A program made the position numbers and the translations under genes. The notes under the pieces are model-generated. The model saw nothing but the letters and a program-made list of their open reading frames with translations, was not told where the DNA came from and ran no database searches. This document shows positions 1 to 9,599 of a stretch of DNA of 56,805 nt, piece after piece. Source of the stretch: Bacteroidota bacterium (GTDB taxonomy: Bacteria > Bacteroidota > Bacteroidia > Bacteroidales > VadinHA17). Position 1 is the stretch's first letter. Each line of letters begins with the position of its first letter. The stretch covers positions 1-56,805 of the forward strand of contig DRPN01000168.1 of assembly GCA_011374625.1 (NCBI GenBank), written 5' to 3'.

Positions 1-1697
1 AACCTTCCCAGATCGTTCAGAGAAGATGACATGATAAACTCAAACTTTTCCCTGTTTTCGCTCCGGGCATAGCGAAGAAACACCTCTAAAGATTTCCGGA
101 ATCTCAACTCGCGGTTTGTATCCAGGAGAAGCAAATATCCCATAATAATATTTCCTGTCATTTCCACCAGACGGCGCGCATGGAAATCAATAAACTCTTT
201 ATTTTCCATTTCATGCACTTTCTCTGTGGCATTTTCAAATTCTTCTGTCATGGTAATCAGCACACGACGGTATGTATGAAGTTCAGGCTTGATCTTTGTC
301 TCTTCATATTCCCTGATCTGTTTCATCAGGGTACCTTTGGTAATACCGGTGATAGCAGCTACCACCTGCATCTGGGTAGTTCCTTCATAGATGGAAGTGA
401 TACGGGCATCCCGGTATATACGTTCAATAGGATAATCTTTCATGAAGCCCGAGCCTCCGTGGATTTGCAGGGCATCATAAGCAATGCGGTTGCATACCTC
501 AGAGGAAAGTCCTTTAACCAACGGGGTGTAGGCATCTGCCAGTTGCTGATATTTTTTCATCTCCAGCCTTTCTTCCTTCTCAAGTTGTCTCTCATTGGAG
601 ATATGAAACCAGGCTTTATAGAGATCAACAAAACGGGATGTTTCATACAGCAGGGAACGGCTGGCATCCAGCCTGGCTTTCATTAAAGAAAGCATTTCAT
701 ACACGGCCGGAAATTCGATGATCGGCTGTCCAAACTGCTTTCTTTCTTTGGCATAGGAAAGCGCTTCACGGTATGCTGCCTCAGCAATGCCCACCGACTG
801 CGCAGCAATACCCAGACGAGCCCCGTTCATCAGCGACATAACATACCTTATCAACCCCATACGGCGCGAACCTACCAACTCAGCCGGTGTATTACGATAA
901 ACCAGTTCGCAGGTAGGTGAGCCGATAATTCCCAGTTTATGTTCAATGCGTCTTACTTTTGTGGAATGGTATTTTTTATTATCATATATAAACATGGACA
1001 GGCCCCGGCCATCTTTTGTCCCTTCTTCCGAACGGGCCAGGACCAATGAAATATCCCCGTCCCCATTGGTAATAAATCGTTTAACACCATTCAGATACCA
1101 TTGATCTTTCTCCTTGTCATAAGTAGCTTTCAGCTGCACAGACTGCAAGTCCGAACCTGCATCAGGTTCTGTAAGAGCCATAGACCCTGTCTCTCCCTGA
1201 CAAAAACGTGGCAGATACCTGTCTTTCTGCTCCTCTGATGCAAACTCATGAATGGTTTCGGCACAATCCTGCAGTCCCCAGATATTTACAAAAGCTGCAT
1301 CTGCCCGGGAGACCATATCTGCTGCCATAGTATAAGGCACAATAGAAAAATTCAGCCCCCCGTATTTGCGGGGCAACGTGATCCCCATCAACCCTGCCTT
1401 ACGTATGGCTTCCAAATTGATCTCGGTGCCTTTGGCATATTTTACACGGTTACCCCTGACCTCAGGACCCTCAGTATCTATATCTTCCGCATTCGGGGCA
1501 ATAATATCTCCACAGATCTCCCCTACCACATCCAACACTCTCTCATAGCTGTCCATGGTATCTTCAAAATCCACAGGAGCATAATCATATTTATCCCTGT
1601 CAGCAAAATTGCGCTCCTTCAATGTAATGATCTTCTTCATTAAAGGATGATTCAAATGAAATTTCAGGTCAGGGTTATCTGTAAAAAAATTTGGCAT
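1..1697 (-). CDS. Acyl-CoA dehydrogenase (C-terminus cut by window edge)
   Basis: FAD-dependent enzyme that oxidises acyl-CoA to enoyl-CoA and passes electrons to ETF. The frame is open from the ATG at 1695-1697 to base 1, giving about 565 residues without a stop. The protein starts MPNFFTDNPDLKFHL and has the family signatures MALTEPDAGSDL, GVKRFITNGD, QIHGGSGFMKDYPIER and YEGTTQMQ; the Glu of the last one is the usual catalytic base. The coding length before the cut is already longer than short-chain dehydrogenases (about 380 aa), so this belongs to the longer AcdA/FadE-like class with an extra C-terminal region, whose end lies outside the window. It lies 38 nt downstream of etfA on the same strand and is probably co-transcribed with etfBA, its electron acceptor. 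Substrate chain length cannot be read from sequence. Confidence 0.93.
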   Translation of the reverse strand, partial: MPNFFTDNPDLKFHLNHPLMKKIITLKERNFADRDKYDYAPVDFEDTMDSYERVLDVVGEICGDIIAPNAEDIDTEGPEVRGNRVKYAKGTEINLEAIRKAGLMGITLPRKYGGLNFSIVPYTMAADMVSRADAAFVNIWGLQDCAETIHEFASEEQKDRYLPRFCQGETGSMALTEPDAGSDLQSVQLKATYDKEKDQWYLNGVKRFITNGDGDISLVLARSEEGTKDGRGLSMFIYDNKKYHSTKVRRIEHKLGIIGSPTCELVYRNTPAELVGSRRMGLIRYVMSLMNGARLGIAAQSVGIAEAAYREALSYAKERKQFGQPIIEFPAVYEMLSLMKARLDASRSLLYETSRFVDLYKAWFHISNERQLEKEERLEMKKYQQLADAYTPLVKGLSSEVCNRIAYDALQIHGGSGFMKDYPIERIYRDARITSIYEGTTQMQVVAAITGITKGTLMKQIREYEETKIKPELHTYRRVLITMTEEFENATEKVHEMENKEFIDFHARRLVEMTGNIIMGYLLLLDTNRELRFRKSLEVFLRYARSENREKFEFIMSSSLNDLGR

Positions 1698-1735
1698 GGT
1701 TCTGTTTTTTTAATTATCTGGATCTTACAAGACAG

Positions 1736-2755
1736 TTATTTGGAATTCTCTTTATAATACTTGATCATTTTAGGAATTACATCTTCAACATTTCCCACAA
1801 TAGCATAATCTGCGATCTTATTGATTGGCGCTTCCGGATCATTGTTAACAGAGATAACCATGGCTGACTCCTGCATCCCCGCAATATGCTGCACCTGTCC
1901 GGAGATACCGCAGGCAATATAGAGCTTCGGGCGTACCGTCACGCCTGTCTGTCCGATCTGGCGATCGTGTTCTGCAAAGCCGGCATCCACGGCTGCCCGG
2001 GAAGCACCCACTTCAGCCCCAATTAGTTCTGCGAACCGGTAAAGCATTTCAAAGTTTTCCTTCGATCCAACCCCATATCCGCCGGCAACAATCACCGGCG
2101 CTCTTTTCAGGTTCACCCCCGATTCTTCCATGCGCCGTTCAATCACTTTCACTAAAAAATCTTCCGGTTTGACAAATTTGTCAACATCTATCTTTTTTAC
2201 TTCTCCGCTACGAGGCTCTTTGCATTTTTCCATTTTCATAACCCCTTCACGTACCGTAGCCATCTGGGGTTTGTTTTCCGGATTAATAATCGTAGCAATA
2301 ATATTTCCCCCAAAAGCAGGTCTTATTTGCAACAGCAGGTTTTTATAGGTTTTTCCGGCTCTTTTGTCGGTATGTTCCCCAATTTCCAGGGCGGTACAAT
2401 CAGCCGTAAGACCGCTATTTAATGCCGATGAAACACGAGGGCCGAGGTCTCGCCCGTAACTGGTAGCGCCTAACAAAGCCACCTGCGGTTTTTCCTGCCT
2501 GAACAGCTCTACGGCAATGCTGGTATAAGGCAAAGTGGTATAATGCTCCAAACGAGCATCGTCGGCCAACCAAACCACATCGGCCCCATAATCAAAAGCT
2601 TCTTTTTCCAATCCTTTAAGCTTGTATCCGATTATCAGTGCCTCCTGTTTACAGCCAAGCTGACCAGCCAGTTTCCGTCCTTTGGTCAGTAGTTCCAGGC
2701 TGATATCCGCTATCTTGCCGTTTTCCAGTTCACATATAACAAATAAATTATCCAC
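1736..2755 (-). CDS. etfA: Electron transfer flavoprotein subunit alpha
   Basis: Large subunit of the soluble FAD-containing electron carrier that takes electrons from acyl-CoA dehydrogenases. The 339-aa length is normal. The C-terminal FAD domain carries the recognisable run with RAAVDAGFAEHDRQIGQTG and the following YIACGISGQVQHIAGM; the N-terminal half is the Rossmann-like ETF domain (starts MDNLFVICELENGKIADIS). It sits 53 nt after etfB and 38 nt before an acyl-CoA dehydrogenase, a classical etfB-etfA-acd order. Whether this ETF works in ordinary beta-oxidation or in a bifurcating complex cannot be settled; no bifurcating partner such as a Bcd/Rnf cluster is visible here. Confidence 0.95.
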   Translation of the reverse strand: MDNLFVICELENGKIADISLELLTKGRKLAGQLGCKQEALIIGYKLKGLEKEAFDYGADVVWLADDARLEHYTTLPYTSIAVELFRQEKPQVALLGATSYGRDLGPRVSSALNSGLTADCTALEIGEHTDKRAGKTYKNLLLQIRPAFGGNIIATIINPENKPQMATVREGVMKMEKCKEPRSGEVKKIDVDKFVKPEDFLVKVIERRMEESGVNLKRAPVIVAGGYGVGSKENFEMLYRFAELIGAEVGASRAAVDAGFAEHDRQIGQTGVTVRPKLYIACGISGQVQHIAGMQESAMVISVNNDPEAPINKIADYAIVGNVEDVIPKMIKYYKENSK

Positions 2756-2808
2756 TTTCTCCTGATTTTGAGGTTTGCAATTTTATGAACAGATAATTAA
2801 AAAATGTA

Positions 2809-3684
2809 TTATCCCAGGGTATGATTGCTGATCAGTTCTTTCATTAACCACTCAATACTTTGGTTGTCAGCTTCCAGCACCTTGGCTTCCTTCGCCTGGA
2901 ACACAACATTCTCAATTTTCTTTACTTTTGTAGGAGAACCCGACAGTCCCAACCTCTCCGGTTCGGCCTCTATATCTCCGACATTCCATTCCGGAAGATT
3001 CAGGAACGGCCGGTCATCATACATGAAAATATAATCTTCGGAAACATTCTCTCTTTCGCTGGTCGTAGTAGCATGTTTATATTTCATGATCAGTCTGGCA
3101 TTTCTCGGACGGCAGGCCGGTGCCGTTCCCGTGACCGTGATCAGGAGGGGAAAAGTGGATTCCACCGTTTCTACGCCTTTTTCGAGGCGTCTCTTGACCA
3201 CAATTTTGTTTTTCCTTATTTCCACAATCTCTTCCGCATAGGTTACCTGCGGAATTCCCAGCTTTTCGGCCACCTGCGGTCCCACTTGTGCCGTATCCCC
3301 GTCAATAGCCTGTCGTCCTGCCAGAATAAAATCAAAGTCACCTGTTTTCACAATTGCCCGCGAGAGGGCATAGGAAGTAGCCAGGGTATCCGAGCCCGCA
3401 AAAGCCCTGTCTGTCAGTAAGTATCCGTTATCAGCCCCACGGTACAAACCTTCCCGGATAATTTCCGCAGCACGCGGAGGCCCCATGGTCAAGAGAGTAA
3501 CCGTACTTCCGGGATACTTGTCTTTAAGACGCAATGCCTGCTCCAGTGCATTCAGATCTTCCGGATTGAAAATAGCCGGTAAAACCGCCCTGTTCACGGT
3601 CCCGTCTTCTTTCATGGCATCTTTCCCCACATTGCGTGTGTCCGGCACCTGTTTGGCCAATACAATGATTCTGAAATTCTTCAT
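2809..3684 (-). CDS. etfB: Electron transfer flavoprotein subunit beta
   Basis: Small ETF subunit, partner of EtfA. I chose the ATG at 3684 (MKNFRIIVLAKQVPDT), which gives 291 aa and begins with the canonical beta-strand and KQVPDT motif of the family. The reading frame stays open to 3924, but those extra 80 residues show no ETF similarity and run across the promoter at 3760-3792, so they are not translated. Family features seen are the NPEDLNALEQALRLK segment and the LLTMGPPRAAEIIREGLYRGAD region. It is the first gene of the etfB-etfA-acd operon. Confidence 0.94.
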   Translation of the reverse strand: MKNFRIIVLAKQVPDTRNVGKDAMKEDGTVNRAVLPAIFNPEDLNALEQALRLKDKYPGSTVTLLTMGPPRAAEIIREGLYRGADNGYLLTDRAFAGSDTLATSYALSRAIVKTGDFDFILAGRQAIDGDTAQVGPQVAEKLGIPQVTYAEEIVEIRKNKIVVKRRLEKGVETVESTFPLLITVTGTAPACRPRNARLIMKYKHATTTSERENVSEDYIFMYDDRPFLNLPEWNVGDIEAEPERLGLSGSPTKVKKIENVVFQAKEAKVLEADNQSIEWLMKELISNHTLG

Positions 3685-3759
3685 ACAATTCTGTTTTTTT
3701 AAACCTCTTGATGGGAACCAGTCTATGTGTAAAAGGCCCATCAACTGTTTTTTGTCCCG

Positions 3760-3792
3760 CAAATATAGATTTTTTTCTGCATTGACAAAAAC
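3760..3792 (-). promoter_or_regulatory. Bacteroidota-type promoter of etfBA-acd
   Basis: On the minus strand TTTTG (3786-3790) is followed after 18 nt by TATATTTG (3760-3767), matching the Bacteroidota -33/-7 consensus TTTG and TAnnTTTG. It lies about 75 nt upstream of the chosen etfB start, leaving a 5' leader of roughly 70 nt with no obvious structure. Confidence 0.65.
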
Positions 3793-4076
3793 CTGTACCC
3801 TTGCCACATCATGACTCAAAACTTTACAATACAGGACAAAACCAAAGGATATTTTCTTGGAGGAAAGGTATAAACACATAGAGGTGCTGGGCCTCATCCC
3901 GACCCTGAGTAGTGCTTTTATCATCAGCTACCGGAAACCAGGTACCGGTACAGGATGGTTGCGCAAAGATATCGAATGGTTCTTTTTATCCTCTCTAATT
4001 TATTCCGTTGCCTTTATCTTGGTAAAAAAACACATTAAAAAACTCAACTCAATAATCCTAACGATCAACAGACTGG
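3793..4076. other. Gene-free stretch, nothing recognised
   Basis: Between the etfB promoter and the stop of the next minus-strand gene I see no RNA gene, hairpin or convincing coding sequence. An 82-codon plus-strand frame (3857-4105) is open but has no recognisable protein and runs into the end of the 4077 gene. Confidence 0.5.
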
Positions 4077-5420
4077 TTATTTCATCCTTTTCACTTTCTC
4101 TATAAACTCATCCAGAACGCTTTCCAGGGTAGGATCCCCTATTTCCTGCAAATCATAATAAACCCTGGTGTTGGGTTTATTAATCTTGATGATCCTGTTC
4201 AGGTCGATCGGCGTTCCGATCACCACAGCGTCACACTTTGTGTTTTTAATGGTTTTCTCAAGGTCGTACAATTGTTCTTCTCCATAGCCCATGGCCGGAA
4301 GGAGTGTTCCTATGCCCGGATAGGTCTCGAAAGTCTGTTGCAGTTTACCTGCCAGAAAAGGACGGGGATCCACCGTTTCCATCGCACCGTATTTGCGGGC
4401 TGCGACCATACCGGCACCCTGTTTCATTCCCCCATGTGTCAGGGTGGGACCGTCTTCCACAACCAATACACTCTTTCCCCGTATCACTTCCGGATTGTCT
4501 ACACGTATCGGAGAAGCTGCATCAATAACCCTGGCCTGCGGGACCAGTTCCCTGATATTTTTTCTGACCAATTCAATATCTTCCGGTCTGGCGGTATCCA
4601 TTTTATTGATGATCACCACATCCGCCATGCGAAGGGTCACCTCTCCCGGATAATAAAAACGTTCATGACCTGCTCTGTGCGGATCTGTAACCGTAATGGT
4701 AAGATCAGGCCTGTAAAACGGAAAGTCATTGTTGCCTCCATCCCACAAGATCACATCGCAGCCGTCAGGATCATTCTCGGCAGCCCGCAAAATCGCTTCG
4801 TAATCCACCCCCGCATAGATCACATTGCCCCGTACAATGTGAGGTTCATATTCCTCCATCTCCTCAATGGTGCAATGATGTTTTTCCAGATCCTCCAAGC
4901 GGGCAAACCGCTGTACTTTTTGTGCTGCCAGATCGCCATAAGGCATCGGATGCCTTATGGCTACCACCTTTAATCCTTTGTTCATTAATATCTCAATCAC
5001 CCGCCGGGATGTCTGACTCTTTCCACATCCCGTACGTATGGCCCCTACCGCTATAACCGGTTTGGTGCTTCTTATCATGGTATCATCAGGCCCCAGCAAC
5101 CAGAAAGAAACCCCGTTTGCATTGACAATAGCACTTGTGGCCATAACCTTCTGATAAGGAACATCACTATAGGAAAATACACAATCCGTAATTTTCATCT
5201 CCTTTATCAAACTCGGAAGATCTTCTTCAGCATAGATAGGAATCCCTGCAGGATACAAAGATCCGGATAACTCAGGGGGATACATGCGCCCGTCAATATC
5301 CGGGATCTGTGCAGCCGTAAAAGCCATTACTTCATATTGTTCATTGTCACGGAAAAAGGTGTTAAAATTGTGAAAATCCCTTCCCGCTGCTCCGATGATG
5401 ATAACTCTTCTTTTTGCCAT
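4077..5420 (-). CDS. Cyclic 2,3-diphosphoglycerate synthetase-like P-loop NTPase (COG2403-type)
   Basis: 447-aa cytosolic protein. The N-terminus has a Rossmann-like glycine motif (VIIIGAAGRDFHNFN) and the centre a P-loop of the type GAIRTGCGKSQTSR, followed by VILWDGGNNDFPF and a VIINKMD segment resembling a G4 NKxD motif. This architecture is that of proteins annotated as cyclic 2,3-diphosphoglycerate synthetase or COG2403 GTPase; only the archaeal thermophile enzyme has a well-known product, so the bacterial role is uncertain. The start was set at the ATG at 5420 (MAKRRVIII) because the 19 codons before it are AT-rich and unlike a protein N-terminus. It is a single-gene unit divergent from the ACP phosphodiesterase gene. 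Confidence 0.75.
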   Translation of the reverse strand: MAKRRVIIIGAAGRDFHNFNTFFRDNEQYEVMAFTAAQIPDIDGRMYPPELSGSLYPAGIPIYAEEDLPSLIKEMKITDCVFSYSDVPYQKVMATSAIVNANGVSFWLLGPDDTMIRSTKPVIAVGAIRTGCGKSQTSRRVIEILMNKGLKVVAIRHPMPYGDLAAQKVQRFARLEDLEKHHCTIEEMEEYEPHIVRGNVIYAGVDYEAILRAAENDPDGCDVILWDGGNNDFPFYRPDLTITVTDPHRAGHERFYYPGEVTLRMADVVIINKMDTARPEDIELVRKNIRELVPQARVIDAASPIRVDNPEVIRGKSVLVVEDGPTLTHGGMKQGAGMVAARKYGAMETVDPRPFLAGKLQQTFETYPGIGTLLPAMGYGEEQLYDLEKTIKNTKCDAVVIGTPIDLNRIIKINKPNTRVYYDLQEIGDPTLESVLDEFIEKVKRMK

Positions 5421-5648
5421 AATATTTAAAGGTTTAAGATAAATACAATATACAATAATCGTATAAATATACATCATAATAATAAATAATAAAAACCGTT
5501 TTGAAAGAAAGGTTTAACCGAGTCAGGAGTGATTATCGTTATGTTCTGTAAACAAATATTTTACAAGACAGATTGAAGAACAAATAATTTTTCTTATTAG
5601 CAACCATTTTGGCACAATTTTCGTCTTATTATTAAGAAACAATTTTAT

Positions 5649-6290
5649 ATGAATTATTTGGCCCATACCTTCTTATCCGGTGATTCTGATCAGGTCAGGA
5701 TAGGAAATTTTATTGGAGATTATATAAAGGGAAGTGATTTTAATTTTTATCCTGAAGGAATTAAAAAAGGGATCATTCTTCACCGTCATATTGATTATTT
5801 TACGGACAATCATCCGGTTGTTCAGGAGAGCAAATCCAGACTCGTCCCTTTTTATCATAAGTATGCAGGAGTTATCATTGATATTTTTTATGATCATTTT
5901 CTTTCAGCAAACTGGGAGTATATTTCATCCGTCCCTTTAAATGAGTTAGCTGAAATCACCTACCGGAACCTCCATGACAATTATGACACTCTCCCGGAAG
6001 CTATCAAGAGAGTTGTCCCTTTGTTCATTTTCAACCGGTGGCTTGAGGCTTATAATACCGTAGAAGGGATTGATTTGGTATTAAGAAAAATGAGTACGAT
6101 TACCACCTTACCTGATTTTACGGATGAGGCTATCAACACCATGATTTTGTATTACGATAAGTTCAGGGAAGAGTTTTTTGAGTTTTTTCCGGATATTGTC
6201 CATTACGTTTCCACTACGTTCGATGTCCATCTGTATCTTTCCGAGAATTTTATTTTAGAATTTTCCGAAGCCGAAAAGAAAAGAAGCTAA
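5649..6290 (+). CDS. acpH: Acyl carrier protein phosphodiesterase (AcpH/DUF479 family)
   Basis: Hydrolase family that removes the 4'-phosphopantetheine arm from holo-ACP. The 213-aa length fits. Seen motifs are MNYLAHTFLS at the N-terminus, GNFIGDYIKG, the metal-site segment ILHRHIDYFTDNHPVV, and AGVIIDIFYDHFLS, all aligned in order with the AcpH family; the His/Asp residues in these segments are the likely metal ligands. It is transcribed alone, convergent with rodA. The assignment to the family is firm; the physiological role of AcpH homologues outside Enterobacteria is inferred. Confidence 0.85.
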   Translation: MNYLAHTFLSGDSDQVRIGNFIGDYIKGSDFNFYPEGIKKGIILHRHIDYFTDNHPVVQESKSRLVPFYHKYAGVIIDIFYDHFLSANWEYISSVPLNELAEITYRNLHDNYDTLPEAIKRVVPLFIFNRWLEAYNTVEGIDLVLRKMSTITTLPDFTDEAINTMILYYDKFREEFFEFFPDIVHYVSTTFDVHLYLSENFILEFSEAEKKRS

Positions 6291-6343
6291 AAAGAAACGA
6301 TGACCGAAAAATCAACGGTTACTTTCCGGCACTTTTATCCTGA

Positions 6344-7771
6344 TTAAAAAGCGATTTCCATTCTGTCGGCGTCCATACGCAGAAATATAAACAACAGGAT
6401 GGTAAAAGCCCACATGGATGATCCTCCATAACTAAAAAATGGCAAAGGGATTCCGATCACCGGAAACAAACCAATAGTCATGCCTATATTGACCAGCATA
6501 TGAAGGCTTAGCAGTGAGAAAACGGAATAGCCATAAATACGATTAAAGGCCGATCGTTGTCGTTCTGCCAACATCAATATTCTCAACAGAAACAATACGT
6601 AAAAGGCAATGACAAGAAAAGTTCCGATGAAGCCCCATTCCTCCCCCACCGTACAAAAAATAAAGTCAGTGCTTTGTTCGGGCACAAAATTAAATTTTGT
6701 TTGTGTACCGTGTAAAAATCCTTTCCCTGTAAAACCTCCCGACCCGATAGCTATTTTCGATTGATTCACGTTATAGCCACTCCCGTACGGGTCTGATTCA
6801 ATGCCCAAAGCAATATTGATCCTTGTCCGTTGATGTTCTTCCAAAATATTATTAAAGACATAATTGACCGAAAAAGCAAAAAATACGGAACCAAGCAAAA
6901 CGGCATACAGGATAGCTGATTTTTTCAGTTTGTAAATATATATGAATGGAATAAATACAATCCCGGCGACAATCAATGAAACAAAAACAATACTATAAAC
7001 GGAAAAGTGTTTATGCATCAGTTTATATCCTGCCCAGACAACGATTCCGGTAAATAGGATCAGGGCGATCCCTTTCAGGGTATAGTTCACCTTCTTCTCA
7101 AGGAAAAGATGGATTACGATGATTAAAACAAGTAACCCCAGGATCACAATGGTTTTATCCAGAACAAGTGTCAGGATAAACAGCAGGACAAACAAAAAGC
7201 CTACAATCAATATACTGACAGGAAGACCTTCCCTGAACAACACCAAAATAAAAGCCATATAGACAAGGACCGAACCCATATCCGGCTGCAACATAATCAG
7301 GGCCGCCGGAGCAAAGACCATCAAACTGACGTTCAACAGTGTTTTGAATTGATCAAGGGACCGGTTATAATAACTAAGATACTTAGCCAAGGCCAGGGAG
7401 GTGGCTACCTTGGCAAATTCTGCAGGTTGAATACGAAAAGCACCTATCGGTATCCAGGACCTGGAGCCGTGAATTGTTGCCCCGACAACCAGTACTGCAA
7501 GCAGGGAAAGGAGAGACAGAAAATAAAGCGGATACGCAAAAAAGTAATAGAACCGCGTATTAATCATAAAACCCATAACAGCCAGGATAAATGCAGTCAC
7601 AATCCAGTAAAATTGTTTTCCGTAACGTTGCGAGAAATCCAAAATTCTGGAATGATCTTCACGAAAAGCCGAAGAATAGATATTGACAAAGCCGAAGATC
7701 ACCAATGCCAAATACATCAGCACGGTCAACCAGTCGATCCTGTCCGGTATTTTACTTCTCCTGTACTCCAT
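6344..7771 (-). CDS. rodA: Rod-shape SEDS peptidoglycan glycosyltransferase RodA
   Basis: Integral membrane SEDS-family glycosyltransferase that polymerises lipid II during cell elongation, working with the PBP2 encoded immediately before it. 475 aa, with about ten hydrophobic helices. Typical landmarks are GSRSWIPIG followed by IQPAEFAKVA (residues about 100-120), MLQPDMGSVLVY, and near the end GIPLPFFSYGGSSM. A stretch of extra membrane helices in the middle (about 195-300) makes it longer than the 370-aa E. coli protein, which is common in Bacteroidota. The start overlaps the end of mrdA by 20 nt, showing translational coupling; it is the last gene of the purH-mre operon. Confidence 0.95.
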   Translation of the reverse strand: MEYRRSKIPDRIDWLTVLMYLALVIFGFVNIYSSAFREDHSRILDFSQRYGKQFYWIVTAFILAVMGFMINTRFYYFFAYPLYFLSLLSLLAVLVVGATIHGSRSWIPIGAFRIQPAEFAKVATSLALAKYLSYYNRSLDQFKTLLNVSLMVFAPAALIMLQPDMGSVLVYMAFILVLFREGLPVSILIVGFLFVLLFILTLVLDKTIVILGLLVLIIVIHLFLEKKVNYTLKGIALILFTGIVVWAGYKLMHKHFSVYSIVFVSLIVAGIVFIPFIYIYKLKKSAILYAVLLGSVFFAFSVNYVFNNILEEHQRTRINIALGIESDPYGSGYNVNQSKIAIGSGGFTGKGFLHGTQTKFNFVPEQSTDFIFCTVGEEWGFIGTFLVIAFYVLFLLRILMLAERQRSAFNRIYGYSVFSLLSLHMLVNIGMTIGLFPVIGIPLPFFSYGGSSMWAFTILLFIFLRMDADRMEIAF

Positions 7772-9599
7772 GTATTAAGTCTGTATTGCGCATTCTGTTT
7801 TCCAGCCATTTTCTGTTTGTTTTCCCGCGTAAATATTTTTCAATCACCAAAGAAGCGATAGGTGCTGCATAGGTTGAGCCAAAACCGCCGTTTTCCACGT
7901 ACACCGAGATGGCAATTTCAGGATTATCCTTTGGAGCAAAAGCCATAAAAATAGAATGGTCTTTCCCGTGCGGGTTCTGGGCTGTCCCTGTTTTTCCGCA
8001 AACCCGTATTCCGTCAATATGAGCAATACGAGCAGTAGACCCTGAGCCGAGTTCTCCGTTGACCACCAGATCCATCCCGTCGACCACTATGGCAAAATTA
8101 GTAGAATCTATACCCACCTTATGTTTAATAAGATATTTTTTATCTATAGACGCAGCCCCTTCTATTTCTTTCACCATATGAGGAATATAAAAATAACCTC
8201 TGTTGGCAACTGTAGCTGCCAGATTGGCCATTTGCAATGGGGTCAACCCAAGCTCTCCCTGGCCTATAGCCATGGAGATCAGAGTCAGTGAACTCCAGCC
8301 GTTTTTATGATAATAACGGTCATAATAGGACGTGTCTGGTAAAAAACCGTTAAGCTCATTGGGAAGATCCACCCCCAGCTTATGACCAAAACCAAAACGC
8401 TCCAGATAATGTTTCCATACATCAAACGATTGATATATAGAAGGGTATTGAGGATTGTCCAGGATATTACGAAACACATGACAAAAATAAGCATTACAGG
8501 AGTTCTGGATAGCCCCTTCCAGGTTCAGGGGTGTACGGTGAATATGACATCCCACATACACTCCACGTGCATAATACCCCGGCGCACAGGAATAAGTCGA
8601 AAAAGGAAAGAGTACTCTTTCCTGCAAACCGATCAGAGCATTTACCACTTTGAAGGTAGACCCGGGTGGATAACTGGCCATAATAGCCCGATTAAATAAA
8701 GGTTTCAGGGTATCTTGCGTTAGTGCCGGGAAATATTTAGAGCGATTAAGGCCAACCAGCAAAGCCGGGTCATATCCCGGTGAAGATACCATGCATAACA
8801 CCTCTCCTGTTGCAGGTTCAATGGCAACAATACTCCCTACCTTGTTATGCATAAGGTACTCACCATATTTTTGCAAATCTGTATCAAAACTGGCTACCAG
8901 GTTTCTGCCTACCACTGCTGCCGTATCGTATCTTCCATTTTTATAGGATCCTTTAATACGGTTATGTACATCCACCAAGAAGATCTTTACACCTTTTTTT
9001 CCGCGTAGCTCTTTTTCATAGGATTTCTCTATCCCGCTGATCCCGATATAGTCTCCCATCTTATAATAGGGATCTTTTTTTATGATCCTTTCAGTAACTT
9101 CACCAACATATCCCAACATGTGGGCAGCAACCGGATAGTTATAATGACGTATTGGTCGGGATTGGACATAAAACCCCGGAAATTTAAACATCTTTTCCGA
9201 CAATTGTGCATAGGTTTGCGCAGAAAGTCGTTTGATTAAAACAGAAGCTTTTAACTGCGAATAATCGGCAGCTTTCAGGATGCCCTTTCTTACTTCTTCT
9301 ACCGGAACATCCAGGATCGAACAAAATTCTGCTGTATCAAATGCCGATACCTGCGATGGTATCACCATCAGGTCGTAAGCAGCTTCGTTGGAAACAATAA
9401 GTTTGTGATTCCTATCAAAGATCAATCCCCGGGCCGGATACTGGGGAATATAACGCAAAACATTGTTACTGGCACTTAATTGATAAGATTTGTCAACAAC
9501 CTGTATGACAAACAATTTGACAATAAGAATAAAAGCCAACAAAATCAATAATCCTCCAACAATATACTTCCGCCCCTCAAACTGATCAAAGCCTTTCAT
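7752..9599 (-). CDS. mrdA: Penicillin-binding protein 2 (elongasome transpeptidase)
   Basis: Class B PBP that cross-links peptidoglycan during rod elongation. 615 aa with one N-terminal membrane helix (about residues 13-33), a pedestal/dimerisation region beginning near YPARGLIFDRN, and a transpeptidase domain with the three catalytic motifs in order: SxxK as PPGSTFK (Ser314, Lys317), SxN as NSCNAY (Ser367, Asn369) and KTG as CGKTGTAQNP (Lys536). It overlaps mreD by 4 nt and rodA by 20 nt. All catalytic residues are intact. Confidence 0.96.
   Translation of the reverse strand: MKGFDQFEGRKYIVGGLLILLAFILIVKLFVIQVVDKSYQLSASNNVLRYIPQYPARGLIFDRNHKLIVSNEAAYDLMVIPSQVSAFDTAEFCSILDVPVEEVRKGILKAADYSQLKASVLIKRLSAQTYAQLSEKMFKFPGFYVQSRPIRHYNYPVAAHMLGYVGEVTERIIKKDPYYKMGDYIGISGIEKSYEKELRGKKGVKIFLVDVHNRIKGSYKNGRYDTAAVVGRNLVASFDTDLQKYGEYLMHNKVGSIVAIEPATGEVLCMVSSPGYDPALLVGLNRSKYFPALTQDTLKPLFNRAIMASYPPGSTFKVVNALIGLQERVLFPFSTYSCAPGYYARGVYVGCHIHRTPLNLEGAIQNSCNAYFCHVFRNILDNPQYPSIYQSFDVWKHYLERFGFGHKLGVDLPNELNGFLPDTSYYDRYYHKNGWSSLTLISMAIGQGELGLTPLQMANLAATVANRGYFYIPHMVKEIEGAASIDKKYLIKHKVGIDSTNFAIVVDGMDLVVNGELGSGSTARIAHIDGIRVCGKTGTAQNPHGKDHSIFMAFAPKDNPEIAISVYVENGGFGSTYAAPIASLVIEKYLRGKTNRKWLENRMRNTDLIHGVQEK

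Noticed and set aside
3685..3924. Upstream extension of etfB by 80 codons
   Set aside because: It has no ETF similarity and spans a good promoter; the ATG at 3684 gives the normal N-terminus.
3857..4105. 82-codon plus-strand frame
   Set aside because: No recognisable protein, no promoter, and it runs over the end of the 4077 gene.
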